From CAWDYA01 sp963806495 (GTDB lineage Bacteria; Acidobacteriota; Polarisedimenticolia; JACPZX01; DASXTC01), in NCBI GenBank assembly GCA_963806495.1, contig CAWDYA010000001.1:1-64000 (forward strand): 64,000 nucleotides of DNA, in the 5' to 3' direction. Made by a program: the position numbers and the translations under genes. Shown here in pieces: positions 1-12,000 of the stretch. The notes beneath the pieces were generated by a model. It was not told the origin of the DNA, did no database searches, and saw only the letters and a program-made list of their open reading frames with translations. The number at the start of each line of letters is the position of its first letter. The stretch's first letter is position 1.

Positions 1-494
1 GACGAACTGATCGCGCTCTCCCGTGACAATCAGGGGCGCTTCCAGACGCAGCCGGACTCCCGGGAAGTTCTCGCCGAACGTCCGTGCGTATGCCCAGTGG
101 ACCGTGGCCTCCCGTCCGTCGAGCAGGCCGGTCTCCGCGACCAGCATGGCCCGGAGCACGCCGAGCAGATCGGGCCCCGGCATCGTGCGACCCGCGCAGC
201 CAATTGATGACGGTCGGATAGCGACCTGTCCGCCAGTTGCCTCCCTCGACCATCGTCGATGGGACGATCGCGATGTCCGTCGGTTCGACATCACCCAGGA
301 CACGCGAGTTCACGACCGGCAGCCCGCTGGCCGTTCGCAGCGGAGCCGGCCCGGGGGCGACGATCTCCACCTCGAACGGCGGGTGAGCGGCGAGCGCCGG
401 AATCGAACCAGCCGAGCGCGCCGAAACAGCGGAACACATCGTAGAGCCCGGTGAGCGTCCCGATCATGACCTCGGGGACCGCGACGAGACTCAC
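1..494 (-). CDS. GlxA-type AraC-family regulator, N-terminal part, cut by window edge and frameshifted
   Basis: The N-terminal DJ-1/PfpI-like amidase domain of a GlxA-type transcriptional regulator runs off the left edge, so the AraC DNA-binding half is not in the window. Pieces read in different frames: VPEVMIGTLTGLYDVF, then PFEVEIVAPGPAPLRTASGL, then ICSACSG (the pseudo-nucleophile region), then TGLLDGREATVHWAY and GVRLRLEAPLIVTGERDQFV. At least three one-base shifts (near 390, 190 and 165) are needed to join them. A GTG at 494 is the likely start. In this family the domain senses a ligand or is structural; no ligand can be inferred. The shifts could be sequence errors or decay. Confidence 0.6.
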
Positions 495-704
495 ATGGAT
501 CGGTGGCCCGGACCCGCGTCGAAGGTCTCCGTCCCCCCTCCTGTCCCGGACCCCGGCGTCTCGCTCCATGTGCGCTCCGTGGCAGGAATGGACCGGTCGT
601 GGCTCGTCTGCCTCTGACCGGATGGGCGGCCGGACGCCATCCTGTAGACGATGCCGGGGAGCAACCACGCGCCCCGCGATCACGAATCCGGAGGAGGACC
701 CTCG

Positions 705-1788
705 ATGAGACCGCTCGATACTACCACGCTCACGATCGATCCCGAAAAACGCCAGCGCTTCCTGGACACCGCCGTGGCCGACATCAAAGGCACCATGGTG
801 CTGGCCATGGCGAACCTCGGCGATCGACTGGGCCTGTTCAAGGCTCTCTCCGGAGGTCCGGCGACGAGCGCGGCCCTCGCGGAGCGAACAGGGCTGCACG
901 AGCGCTATGTCCGGGAGTGGCTCTCGGGGATGGCCTGCGCGGAGTATCTCGACTACGACCCCGGCACGCAGGTGTTCTCGCTGCCGGTCGAGCACGCGCA
1001 GGCGCTCGCCGACGAGTCGAGCCCCTTCTTCCTCGCAGGCCTGTACCAGGAGATGCCGGCCGTCTGGGCCGTGCTGGAGCAGCTCGAGAGCCGGTTCGAG
1101 GACGGTGGCGGTCTTTCCATCTCCGACTATCACCGCGACTGGTGGGACGGCATGGAGCGATTCACCGGCACCTGGTTCGAGAACTTCCTGCTCCAGCAAT
1201 GGATTCCCGGAGCGTCCGACCTGAGGGATCGGCTGGAGGCGGGTCTCCACGTGGCCGACATCGGTTGCGGGCGGGGCCGCGCGCTGGTGAAGCTGGCCAA
1301 GGCGTTCCCGAACCTGACGGGGGTCGGCTACGACCTCGTGGACGGGAACCTCGAGGCCGCGCGAGCGCACGCCGAAGCGGAGGGCGTAGGTGACCGGATC
1401 TCGTTCCGACGGCACGACGTGCACCTCGGCCTTCCGGAGACGTACGATCTCGATCACCGCGTTCGATGCCGTCCACGACCTCGCGGATCCGGGCCGCGCG
1501 CTCTGCGCGATGCGCGAGTCCCTCCGCGACCGCGGATCGTGCCTCCTGCTCGAGTTCAAGATCGCCGATCGGCTCGAGGACAACCTCAATCCGATGGGCG
1601 CGATGCTGTACGGATGGAGCCTCACCTATTGCATGACGACCTCGCTGGCCATGGGCGGCAAGGGCCTCGGCACGTGCGGGCTCTCCGAAGGGGTGCTGCG
1701 CACGCTCGCCGGCGATGCGGGCTTCTCCGCCGTCCGGGTGGTCCCGTTCGACAACCCGTTCAACGTGCTGTACCACCTGGCGAGATAA
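705..1788 (+). CDS. Class I SAM-dependent methyltransferase with N-terminal winged helix (Rv2258c-like), frameshifted
   Basis: The reconstructed product is about 360 residues. Residues ~30-105 form a winged-helix segment (ERTGLHERYVREWLSGMACA) as in Rv2258c-type and small-molecule methyltransferases. A Rossmann methyltransferase domain follows, with SAM motif I VADIGCGRGRALVKLAKAFP at ~183-202. A strong GGAGGAGG lies 8 bases before ATG 705, which favours this start over the longer open frame. One extra base (G at about 1452, inside GATCTCGATCACC) shifts the frame; afterwards the protein continues as ITAFDAVHDLADPGRAL and ends normally at 1788. The substrate is unknown. The gene is convergent with the minus-strand remnant downstream. 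Confidence 0.8.
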
Positions 1789-1827
1789 CCAGAACAGCGG
1801 CGTCCGGGCGGTCCCGGGCGAGCGGGC

Positions 1828-2145
1828 TCAGGGCAGGGCGTCGAGCTCCTTGCGCAGGCGCGCGACCAGACGCTCCGGACGCCTGGGGCGGGAGCGGATC
1901 CCAGGACAGCGTCGCCGTGTCCGCGGCGAAGTCCACGCCCAGAACCTCCGGCGCGCCGGGATACTGCAGGACGACGGACGTCGGATGGTAGAGGAGCTGC
2001 CAGCACCCCTGGCCTGCGGAAGGCAGGTTCGTCGACTGGAAGGTGCCCGCCGCCGACGTGAACGTCAGCAACGTGAAGCTGTCACCACCGGCCGGGACGA
2101 AGCCGTTGGCCAGATCGACGTTGATCCGCAGCAAGGGGCCGCGCC
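1828..2145 (-). pseudogene. 3' remnant of a secreted beta-helix/autotransporter-like protein
   Basis: About 90 codons resemble the C-terminal end of a large exported beta-strand-repeat passenger protein: LLRINVDLANGFVPAGGDSF, then FTSAAGTFQSTNLPSAGQGC and VLGVDFAADTATLSWDPLP. Another frame continues with RPERLVARLRKELDALP and a stop at 1828, so one shift near 1885 is implied. There is no start codon, ribosome site or signal peptide: the upstream side abuts the end of the nucleotidyltransferase gene directly. I read it as the leftover 3' end of a gene whose 5' part was lost or displaced. Confidence 0.5.
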
Positions 2146-2166
2146 CTCGGACGGCCTCGAGCCGGG

Positions 2167-2951
2167 TCAGGGGCCGGCGAGGCGCGGGAGCACGCCGCCG
2201 GGCCGTCCATAGTGCGGGACGCTGTCCTCCGCCTGTCGCGGGTCCACGAAGGCGCGGAGCCCGGCGCTGTAGTAGAGGCAACCAATCTCCTCTGCAGGTC
2301 GGGACGCGACGAAATCCTCGACGGATTCGAGGGCTCCGAGCCATTCCTGCTTCAGTGTCCGCAGATCGATCGGCTTCACGAGATCGAGCCGTGCCAGGTC
2401 CTCCTCGCGAATCCTCCCACGCCTCCTCAGAAGATCCAGAAGGGACAATGGCGTGAAGCCCGGATCCTTGCCGCATGCCGCCCAGCAGAGTGCTCCCAGG
2501 ACCAGCACGTGCCGGTGGAGTGCACGGCATCCACGATATCCCGCGGCTCGTCGCGGCCGGCCAGAGCCAGCACCTTGTTGACGGCGAGATCCACCGGATG
2601 GAGCATGAACCCCACGCGCTCGTCACGGATCGTCGGCATGAAACGCCAGGTCGAATCGCGCGCCCATTCGATCTTGGTCGCCTCCCCTGACCTGGATACG
2701 ACCGCCCAGATGTAACCGGGTTGATTGAGATCGACGGCGACGGAGTATCCATCCCCCTCAAGCGCGGCGCGGTCGGCATCGAAGGCCTCCGCGACACGCG
2801 TCTCGGAGTCGTGGAAGTAGTCGAGGTCTCGACTGATCCGCTCCGTGTTCGGCTCGATCAGTATCGCGGCTCCACCGGCGAGATACGAGTCGAACGTTCT
2901 GTTCGCCGAGAGCAAGCGGGTCAGATTCGCCTGGTACTCCGTCAAAGGCAC
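2167..2951 (-). CDS. AbiEii/AbiGii-type nucleotidyltransferase (toxin-like), one frameshift
   Basis: The product is about 260 residues. The nucleotidyltransferase core is visible: a GGAAIL glycine segment followed by ERISRDLDYF with acidic metal ligands, then KIEWARDSTWRF and a helical region with HPVDLAVNKVLALAGRDEPR. This order is typical of AbiEii-like enzymes, the toxin arm of type IV toxin-antitoxin or abortive-infection pairs. A one-base deletion near 2519 interrupts RDIVDAVH; the next frame resumes with RHVLVLGALCWAACGKDPGF, as in intact homologues. The GTG start at 2951 overlaps the stop of the upstream small gene by 10 bases, so the two are translationally coupled. Whether it is an active toxin is not shown. 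Confidence 0.72.
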
Positions 2952-3214
2952 AGTTTCCTCGCCAGCTCCCAGGCGTCGCGGCCGCCGTGCCTGCGGAGCT
3001 GCTCGACCACCCACGCGATGTCGGACGCCCCGATGACGTAGTCCGGATCGCACGACCAGAAGCACCGAGCATGGAACCGCCGGTAGGCACGGCGCGCTTC
3101 GCGGACGCGCACCATCCGTCGCGCGGCATCCGCAGACAGGCTCCGCCTGCTCTTCCGGCCCCCGCGGCGGCCGATGTCGGCGAGGTACTCCTTCACGGCA
3201 CGATGCATGCCCAT
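2942..3214 (-). CDS. Small partner protein of the AbiEii-type nucleotidyltransferase (putative antitoxin)
   Basis: This 90-residue basic protein begins MGMHRAVKEYLADIGRRGGR and has a conserved-looking centre (RRFHARCFWSCDPDY) and an alpha-helical end (DIAWVVEQLRRHGGRDAW). Small proteins of this kind are commonly encoded just before AbiEii-like nucleotidyltransferases. Position and coupling suggest an antitoxin or regulator, but the sequence has no recognisable helix-turn-helix that I can assign. The open frame starts at 3214. A second ATG at 3208 coincides with the predicted transcription start, so the true product may be leaderless and begin MHRAVKEYL. Confidence 0.65.
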   Translation of the reverse strand: MGMHRAVKEYLADIGRRGGRKSRRSLSADAARRMVRVREARRAYRRFHARCFWSCDPDYVIGASDIAWVVEQLRRHGGRDAWELARKLCL

Positions 3215-3243
3215 ATCATAGTCCGCTTATGATATGAGTTCAA
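3212..3243 (-). promoter_or_regulatory. Sigma-70-type promoter overlapped by a palindromic operator, AbiEii operon
   Basis: On the minus strand TTGAAC (3243-3238), a 17-base spacer and TATGAT (3220-3215) form a good housekeeping promoter. A perfect 9-base inverted repeat, CATATCATA (3236-3228) and TATGATATG (3220-3212) with 7 bases between, covers the spacer, the -10 box and the start codon. The arrangement is typical of an autoregulated toxin-antitoxin operator. With standard spacing, +1 falls on the A of ATG 3208. The AT-rich stretch stands out from its GC-rich surroundings. Confidence 0.65.
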
Positions 3244-3332
3244 GCCTGCATTGTGCTCACGGTTACTTTGACGCCTTCGCGCGCCCTCCCGTCTGATCCA
3301 GCCCGCCCCCGGCCTCCCGAATTGCCCGGCCG

Positions 3333-3360
3333 GAGCCGGCGGGAGTCGAACCCGCCGCCG
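3333..3360 (-). other. Orphan T-arm and acceptor strand, resembling a tmRNA 3' end
   Basis: On the minus strand GCGGG-TTCGACT-CCCGC (3356-3340) is a perfect T-stem/T-loop, followed by CGGCTCC, which looks like an acceptor 3' strand. The run closely resembles the 3' end of tmRNA (known ends such as CCCGCCAGCTCCACCA), except that no CCA follows. No D-arm, anticodon arm or pairing GGAGCCG is present upstream; the kinase coding sequence starts 23 bases away. It is therefore not a complete tRNA or tmRNA and may be an attachment-site remnant. The rest of the 3215-3382 interval holds nothing else recognised. Confidence 0.45.
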
Positions 3361-3382
3361 ATGATGAAGGGAACTCCCCTCC

Positions 3383-6132
<2,750 letters not shown>

Positions 6133-6136
<4 letters not shown>

Positions 6137-6717
6137 GCGTCGCTTCCACCGGGATGCAGGGCCCGAAACAGCCACGCCCGCGCGAGGGCCCAGTCGCCTT
6201 TCACCGTTCGGGGCGAGATCCCCAGCGCGTCGGCGGTCTCCTCGACCGTCAGGCCGCCGAAGAACCGGCACTCCACGACACGCGCGGGCCGGGGGTGCTG
6301 GCGTGTCAGACCGGAGAGCGCGCCATCCAGGTCGACGAGATCCGCGGCGAACTCCGACAATCCGATCTGCTCGGGGCCGGGCGGCGGCTCCTCACCCGGC
6401 GTCCTCTTGAGACGCTGCCTCCGGCGTGCGTAGTCCACCAGGATCTGACGCATCGCCCGCGCGGCGGCGGCGAAGAAGTAGGCACGGCCCTTGCGGGCCA
6501 CCTGCGTGCTGTCGACCATCCTGAGATAGACCTCGTGCACCAGCGCCGTGGTCACCAGCGTGTGGCCGGGGCGCTCTCTTCGAAGCTGGTGGTGGGCCAT
6601 CGCCCGCAGGTCGTCATATATGAGGGGCCAGAGACGCTCGACCGGATCCTGCCCGTCGGCCTCGGCGGCCCGGAGGATGTCGGTGATCCGCTCCTGGGGT
6701 TTCCCGTCTGACGGCAT
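6133..6717 (-). CDS. ECF sigma factor of the kinase-associated (ECF43-like) type
   Basis: This 194-residue sigma-70 family protein has region 2 at ~30-105 and region 4 at ~130-190 (GLTVEETADALGISPRTVKG, the helix-turn-helix). In region 2.2 the usual acidic DAED motif is replaced by VTTA (TLVTTALVHEVYLR, 53-66). In the ECF43 class this loss is compensated by threonine phosphorylation, so T56 or T57 is a candidate phosphosite. It is coupled by ATGA to the kinase gene, and its own promoter lies just upstream (6757-6785). Its target genes are not identified. Confidence 0.9.
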
Positions 6718-6756
6718 CCGTGGTAATCCTCGTCCCGATTGAAGATACGCGGGACG

Positions 6757-6785
6757 ATTATACCCGGATCACGTCGTGGCCCGAA
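6757..6785 (-). promoter_or_regulatory. Probable sigma-70 promoter for the ECF-kinase pair
   Basis: A perfect TATAAT -10 box lies at 6762-6757 on the minus strand, with a weak -35 (TTCGGG, 6785-6780) after a 17-base spacer. The predicted start is near 6750, giving a ~33-base leader to ATG 6717. It separates the ECF-kinase pair from the exported-protein operon upstream, which ends at 6799. Confidence 0.45.
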
Positions 6786-6798
6786 CGTCAGGCGCGCC

Positions 6799-7545
6799 TC
6801 AGTGCGCCAGCCCAAAGAAGACACGGTAGTCGAAGTAGTAGCCGGTCGACTGGCTGTTCGTGTCGTAGTCAAGCAGGACGAAGTCGAGGGAGAGACTGAT
6901 CGAATCGATCGGCAGCCCGGTGAGATCGGAGAAGTGCGGCCCGGAGGAGACCTGGGGCGTGCCGAAGAACCAGGCTCGATCGTAGCCGCTGCTGCTGCCA
7001 CCGCCGGCCCACGTCCCATCCGCCTGGTGGTACTCCTCCGAGATGCGGATGATCTCGTTCTTGCCGTCCGTCAGATACGCCGCGATGGCCGGGAAATCCG
7101 GCGTGTTGGAGGCATCGAAGGTGAGCGTCGATCCGCTGAGCGTCCCGTTGATCGGCCCCGATTCGATGGCGTATCCATGGTCGGCGTCACACACGTCTTG
7201 CGGGCCCAGGTCCGTCGGGTCGCAGAAGTAAAGGCTCACCAGGAGAAACCCGGGCGTCCCCGTCGCATTCCCATTGCCGCTGCGCGAGATCACGGCCGCC
7301 TGGTTCCCGTGCAGGCGCTTGACGAGTGTCTCCAGGGTGTCGAGTCGCGTCTGCAGCGCGTCCTCGGTGGCCAGCGCGACGGGCGTCTCGCCGGTCTTGC
7401 AGTCAGCCGGAGATGACACAATCTGGATGCTCCCGTTCTTGATGCAGGCGTGGATGATGCCGGGGTCGTGGCTGGCCATGACCTGGCCGGCCCCGGCTCC
7501 GAGCAGGAGCAGGAGCAGGACGATGGGTACCGCTTTCAGCTTCAT
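6799..7545 (-). CDS. Exported protein with an N-terminal IHACIKNG...DCKTGETP segment, function unknown
   Basis: This 248-residue protein has a signal peptide (MKLKAVPIVLLLLLLGAGAG, cleavage probably after VMA). A short segment with two cysteines follows, IHACIKNGSIQIVSS...DCKTGETPVAL, which is widespread in exported proteins of environmental bacteria. Then comes a short coiled stretch (DALQTRLDTLETLVKRLHGN, ~64-83) and a beta-rich C-terminal domain of unknown fold ending YYFDYRVFFGLAH. GGAGG precedes ATG 7545 at good spacing. It is the last gene of the eight-gene exported-protein run. No catalytic motif is visible. Confidence 0.75.
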   Translation of the reverse strand: MKLKAVPIVLLLLLLGAGAGQVMASHDPGIIHACIKNGSIQIVSSPADCKTGETPVALATEDALQTRLDTLETLVKRLHGNQAAVISRSGNGNATGTPGFLLVSLYFCDPTDLGPQDVCDADHGYAIESGPINGTLSGSTLTFDASNTPDFPAIAAYLTDGKNEIIRISEEYHQADGTWAGGGSSSGYDRAWFFGTPQVSSGPHFSDLTGLPIDSISLSLDFVLLDYDTNSQSTGYYFDYRVFFGLAH

Positions 7546-7573
7546 GGGTTCCTCCTTGTCATGGTGTTCCGGC

Positions 7574-8458
7574 TCACGGCACGGGGCACACCGTGCCGCC
7601 GCCGAGCTTGCCGTCCCGGGAGCCGATCTGGGGCGGCGAGATGGAATCGAACGTCCCGGCCCCGGCGCAGTTGGCGGGCCGCGCCAGCAGCCAGAGACCC
7701 TGGCCGGGGGCCGGGATCTCCGGGATTTCCAGAACGCCGCCGGTCTCGTTGTCTGCGGCGCAGGATGCCCCGGTCTGGCCGAAGTCGCCACCCGAGCTCC
7801 ACAGAGAGCCCAGATCGCCCTTCACGATGTCGAAGCCGGTCGCCCCGGGCACCGTCGTCCAGTAGAGATGGACGCCTCCGGCGAGAGAGAACGAGAGGTC
7901 GGGGCCGCCGGCCGGGACGGGTGGCGGCGGCTTGCAGCCCCACGTGGTGGCGACCTGGAAGATCTGCAGCCCGCGGTCCGCGAAGTCGAAGCGGATCCAG
8001 CCGCCGTTCTCGGCCCATGCGTCGCCCGAGAAGACACCCGTGTCGGGATCGATCGTGACACCCGTCATCCCCACGCCGGTGGAAGGACGAAAGTTGATCC
8101 ATCCCCAGTTCTCCGACCAGGCCTTGCCGGAGAGATTACCCCGGCCGTCGTTGATCACGCCGAAGCCGCCACGGTCGCAGCTGCGCAGGTTCTTGCACGA
8201 GAAGTTGATCCAGCCGAAGTTCCCGGCCCACGCCCATCCGAGCAGCTCGAAGTCACGCACCTCGACGCCGGGGCCCCCGTCACCGCCCGGCTCGAAGTTG
8301 ACCCAGCCTCCGTTCTCCGACCAGGCGTACTGCTGCTGGTCTCCTGACGGGTCGATGTTCTCCGCCAGCGTGGGGCCCTCCAGGAGGAGACCCGCCATCG
8401 CGACGCTCCACACCGCTCGGTGGAGACGGGTCACTCTAGAGCTGCCCGGCCCAGTCAT
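7574..8458 (-). CDS. Exported GW-repeat protein with shared C-terminal module
   Basis: This ~294-residue exported protein has four repeats of a W-x-W-x-E-N-x-G-W-I/V-N-F type: YAWSENGGWVNF, GWAWAGNFGWINF, KAWSENWGWINF and DAWAENGGWIRF (~45-175). The C-terminal ~110 residues form the fn3-like module found in several proteins here (GFDIVKGDLGSLWSSGGDF ... GLWLLARPANCAGAGTFDS ... QIGSRDG, ending CPVP). The ATG at 8458 overlaps the upstream gene by 23 bases; a GTG at 8434 is an alternative, closer to the hydrophobic signal (VWSVAMAGLLLEGPTLA). The repeats suggest a binding surface; the ligand is unknown. Confidence 0.75.
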   Translation of the reverse strand: MTGPGSSRVTRLHRAVWSVAMAGLLLEGPTLAENIDPSGDQQQYAWSENGGWVNFEPGGDGGPGVEVRDFELLGWAWAGNFGWINFSCKNLRSCDRGGFGVINDGRGNLSGKAWSENWGWINFRPSTGVGMTGVTIDPDTGVFSGDAWAENGGWIRFDFADRGLQIFQVATTWGCKPPPPVPAGGPDLSFSLAGGVHLYWTTVPGATGFDIVKGDLGSLWSSGGDFGQTGASCAADNETGGVLEIPEIPAPGQGLWLLARPANCAGAGTFDSISPPQIGSRDGKLGGGTVCPVP

Positions 8459-9036
8459 AGCTGCTCCCGCCGCGTACGCACCAGACCTTGATCCAGTTGT
8501 ACGTGGAATCGACCTCCTTCTCCTCCGAGTAGATGTTCCCACCGTAGAAGTCGACGACGTAGACCCATCCCAGGTCGGGGACGCCGTTGGTGACCCAGGA
8601 CGCCGTCGTGTGCGTCCAGAACCTGTCGTTGGGGGCCAGGTTCTGGAATGGGTGTCCGGCGGGCAATGAGGGCTGGCTCTGTGACATGTCCACCAGGGTG
8701 GCGAGCTCCTCCACCGACGGCAGACGCCAGCCCTTGCGGCCGCCGATCTCGGCGAACGTGCAGTTGCGGGTCGCGATGATCCACTGCTCCTCGGCCAGCA
8801 GCGCCGGTTCCCTCTGCCACACCAGCCCGGTCTCGTGATCGAGCACGGCGTAGCCTCCCATCACGATTTCGAACCGGTTGGCCCCCAGGATCCGGTGCCA
8901 GCTCCCCGGGATTTCGTCGAGCGTCTTCATGGTGGGCGCCGGCGGGCCGGGCGGCTCGAGGCTGCCGGCCTGCACGAACCAGTAGCCGGCGACGGTTGAA
9001 AGCAGCAGGAAGAACGAGCACGCGGGTCTTGTTCAT
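8436..9036 (-). CDS. Exported Lcl/DUF1566-type protein, one frameshift in the signal peptide
   Basis: The product is about 199 residues. The mature part carries a DUF1566 (Lcl C-terminal) domain: LDHETGLVWQREP, WRLPSVEELATLVD, and RFWTHTTAS near the middle, with IKVWCVRGG near the end. This domain occurs in exported adhesin-like proteins. The start ATG 9036 has GGAGAA upstream and begins MNKTR; one base is out of register near 9020, after which the frame reads SFFLLLSTVAGYWFVQAG, a clear signal/anchor helix. Its stop lies inside the start of the next gene. Function is inferred from the domain only. Confidence 0.72.
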
Positions 9037-9076
9037 GGGATTCTCCTTCTCCAATTCGCAGCCGGGCATCGTCCCC

Positions 9077-12000
9077 TCACTGCTGCGGGCCCTGGCCGCA
9101 CACGGCGTTGTGTCCGACCACCTTGTAGTAGAGGAGCGGCCCCGCGGGCAGGGGTATCGTCACCCCCGTCACGCCGCTGGCAGCGGTCCCCTCCGCAGTG
9201 ACGAACGTCCCCTGCGGGCTCTGGCTCGAGAGGACGACGTAGTCGTCGGCACCAGTCACGTCGCTCCAGGTAAAGCGCAGATCGGCGCCGTTGTTGACGC
9301 GGAACACATCGAGCGTGGCTCCGACGGGGTCGGGTGTCGCGGCCACCGCTACCGGCACCGGACTCGATTCGGCGGCGCACGCCGGCTGGCCCGGGCAGCC
9401 GATCGCCACCGTGTAGTCGAAGTTGCCCAGCGGGTGCGTCGGGGGGATGGGGTAGCTGATCGACGTCGCGCCTCCGATCGGCGCGCCGCCCTCCATCCAC
9501 TGGAATGAGAGCGGCCCATTGCACGCGGTGCAGTACGAACCGACCGCGTCCACCGTCCCGGCGCCGGGCTGGCAGATCAGGGCCGGCTGCGCCGTCGCCA
9601 GCGCCCCCGCGGCGGCGCCGAGCGTGCCGGGGCCGCCATGGACGGGGCACGCCCTGATGGTGACGTTGTCCACCATCCAGCCGATACGGTTGTTGACGCT
9701 CGCGTCCACCGTGTCGAACGTGAAGCTCAACCGGACGTCCTGTCCCTGCAGCGAAGAAAGATCCAGCGGGGCGAAGAGTCCGTCGAGGGGATCGAAAGAG
9801 AGAGATCGTCCGAGAAACGCCACTTGCCCGTGTTCTCGAAGATCGGCACGCTCACGATGCTCCCCATGCTCCCCGTCGCCTCCACCGTGCTCAGGTCGGC
9901 CGTCGTCGGGTTGCTCGGCTGCACCTGCCGCAGCATCCAGAAAGACAGCTCCGCATCCTGTGGAAGCGAGGGAATGACGGGGGAAGACAGCACGCCGGCA
10001 TTCGCCGCGCCCGTGTTGTAGTCACAAGTGCCGCTCTGGCCGTAGTACCAGGAGGTGACCGGCGACCGTGACGCGGGGAAGCATGCCGGATCCGTGATCT
10101 GGTGCCACAACCCGTCGCCGCCCCAGCCGCTGGAGCCCGATTCGCCATCGTCCCGGTAGACGATCGTGGGCGCGCCGTAACGGCGGAACCGGATGGCCGA
10201 GGCGTCGGAGACGGCGGGCTGAAAGCAGGAGGCCGAAGCCGCGCTCGCGCCGGGGCCGTTCTCCACGGCGACGATTGCGGAGGCGCCGTCGTCCAGACCT
10301 GCTCCGACCTGTGTGTCGCCGTACTGGAAGAGGATCAGACCCGTCGACTCGAACAGGGTCGCCTCGAAGGTCGCATCACCCACGGACGGAAAGTGCGGCA
10401 CACCCGCCCATTCGATCGTCAGCCGCCGGTTGGGCGCTACTCCCTCCAGCAGCGCGTGCACCGCACCCCCCGCCGCCGGATTCCAGTCATCCCACAGCAC
10501 CGCCACCAGGTCGTTCGGCTCCACCGTGGAAGGCGGGCAGAACGACGGCAGCTTGTCCCCCGCGGCACCAAAGGTGAGATAGCCGTTCGACGACACGGTG
10601 ACCTCGGTGTGCCGATGCCCGCCGAAGTCGAACGAGAACCCGATCGGGATCGTCGCGGAGCAGTCGTCACAGACCAGCCCCAGATCCGTGCCCGAGGTGG
10701 CGTCGATCAGGGAATAGGTGTCGGGATCCCACCGATACCGCGTCCGGGTCGCTCCCCGGACGATGGAGACCTCGCCCGCATCCGGGCGCACATCGTTCGG
10801 CCCGTCGCCCTGGGTCGCGGCCACGGCAAGATCAACGAGACCGTCTCCATCGAAGTCGCCGGTAGCGAGCGTCGCGCCGAACAGGTCGGTGACCTGCCGG
10901 CCGTAGTAGAGCCCGGCATCGGGAGGAGGTGAGGACATGTCCACGCTGCCGAGCCGGTCGGAACCCCCGTACAGGACGACGGTCTCCCCGCTGTCAGCGC
11001 GGCCATTCGCCGGCCCTTCGGAGCGATAGCCGGACAGGGCGACGTCACCGAACCCGTCGCCGTCGAAATCATCGGCCACCAGGGCATTACCGTAGCCGTC
11101 GGCCGCGTCTCCACCCAGAAAGAAGGTCACGCCGTCGGGTGGCGAGGCGAGATCCATTGTGTCGAACCGGTTGGAAGCGCCGTAGATCACCGCGGCTTCT
11201 CCCTTGTTGTTCTCCGTTCCTGCCAGTCCGTCCCCTCCCTCGGCGCCGACGATCAGATCGCCGAACCCGTCGGCGTCCACATCGGTCACGGCGAGCGCCG
11301 TGCCATATCCCGAGACGTCCCGCCGGCCGAATACAAGAGACACGGATGGTGGCGCATTCTGCAGATCGGTGGACAACGGCAGACGCGTCTCGTCTCCCCA
11401 TACCACCACGACCTCCCCCGAATCCGGACGAACGTTGCCCGGACCGTCACCCAACGGAATGCCCAGGAGAAGCTCGTCACGGCCATCCCCATCGAGGTCA
11501 CCCGCAGCAAGCCTCTGCCCGGTGAAATCCTGGATGTCGGCACCGTACACGAGAGAGACGCCCTGACCGGGGGAGGCCAGGTCGACCAGGGACGGGCGCG
11601 CCGGATCGCCGTATATGATGGCGACTTCACCGGCGTTGCTGCGGCCATTCGAGGGCCCGTGCCCTCCCGGGGCGCCCAGGAGCAGATCCTCCAGGCCGTC
11701 CCCGTCGAGATCCCCGACCGAGATCGAGCTACCCAGATTGTCGGAACCGTCCGCGCCGTAGAAGACCGTCGCGGGAGGGGAGGTAAGCAGATCCCGATCC
11801 CCGGACAGTCGCGTCGCGCTCCCCCACAGAACCGTCACTTCCCCTGAGCCCGCCCTGGTGTTGGATCCACCATCCCCCTGCAGCGCTCCGATGAGCAGGT
11901 CGTCGAATCCGTCCCCGTCGATGTCGCCGGCTCCGATGGCAGAGCCGAGCCAGTCGCCTTGGTCGGCGCCATAGATCCTGGCCGTACCGGGGGGCACGGT

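Noticed and set aside
2700..2715. Third copy of the TGTAAC-type ECF element
   Set aside because: TGTAACC here lies inside the nucleotidyltransferase coding sequence and lacks the GGAAC half at 14 bases.
3333..3360. A functional tRNA or tmRNA gene
   Set aside because: Only the T-arm and acceptor 3' strand exist; no pairing 5' strand, D-arm or anticodon arm lies upstream, where kinase coding sequence begins.
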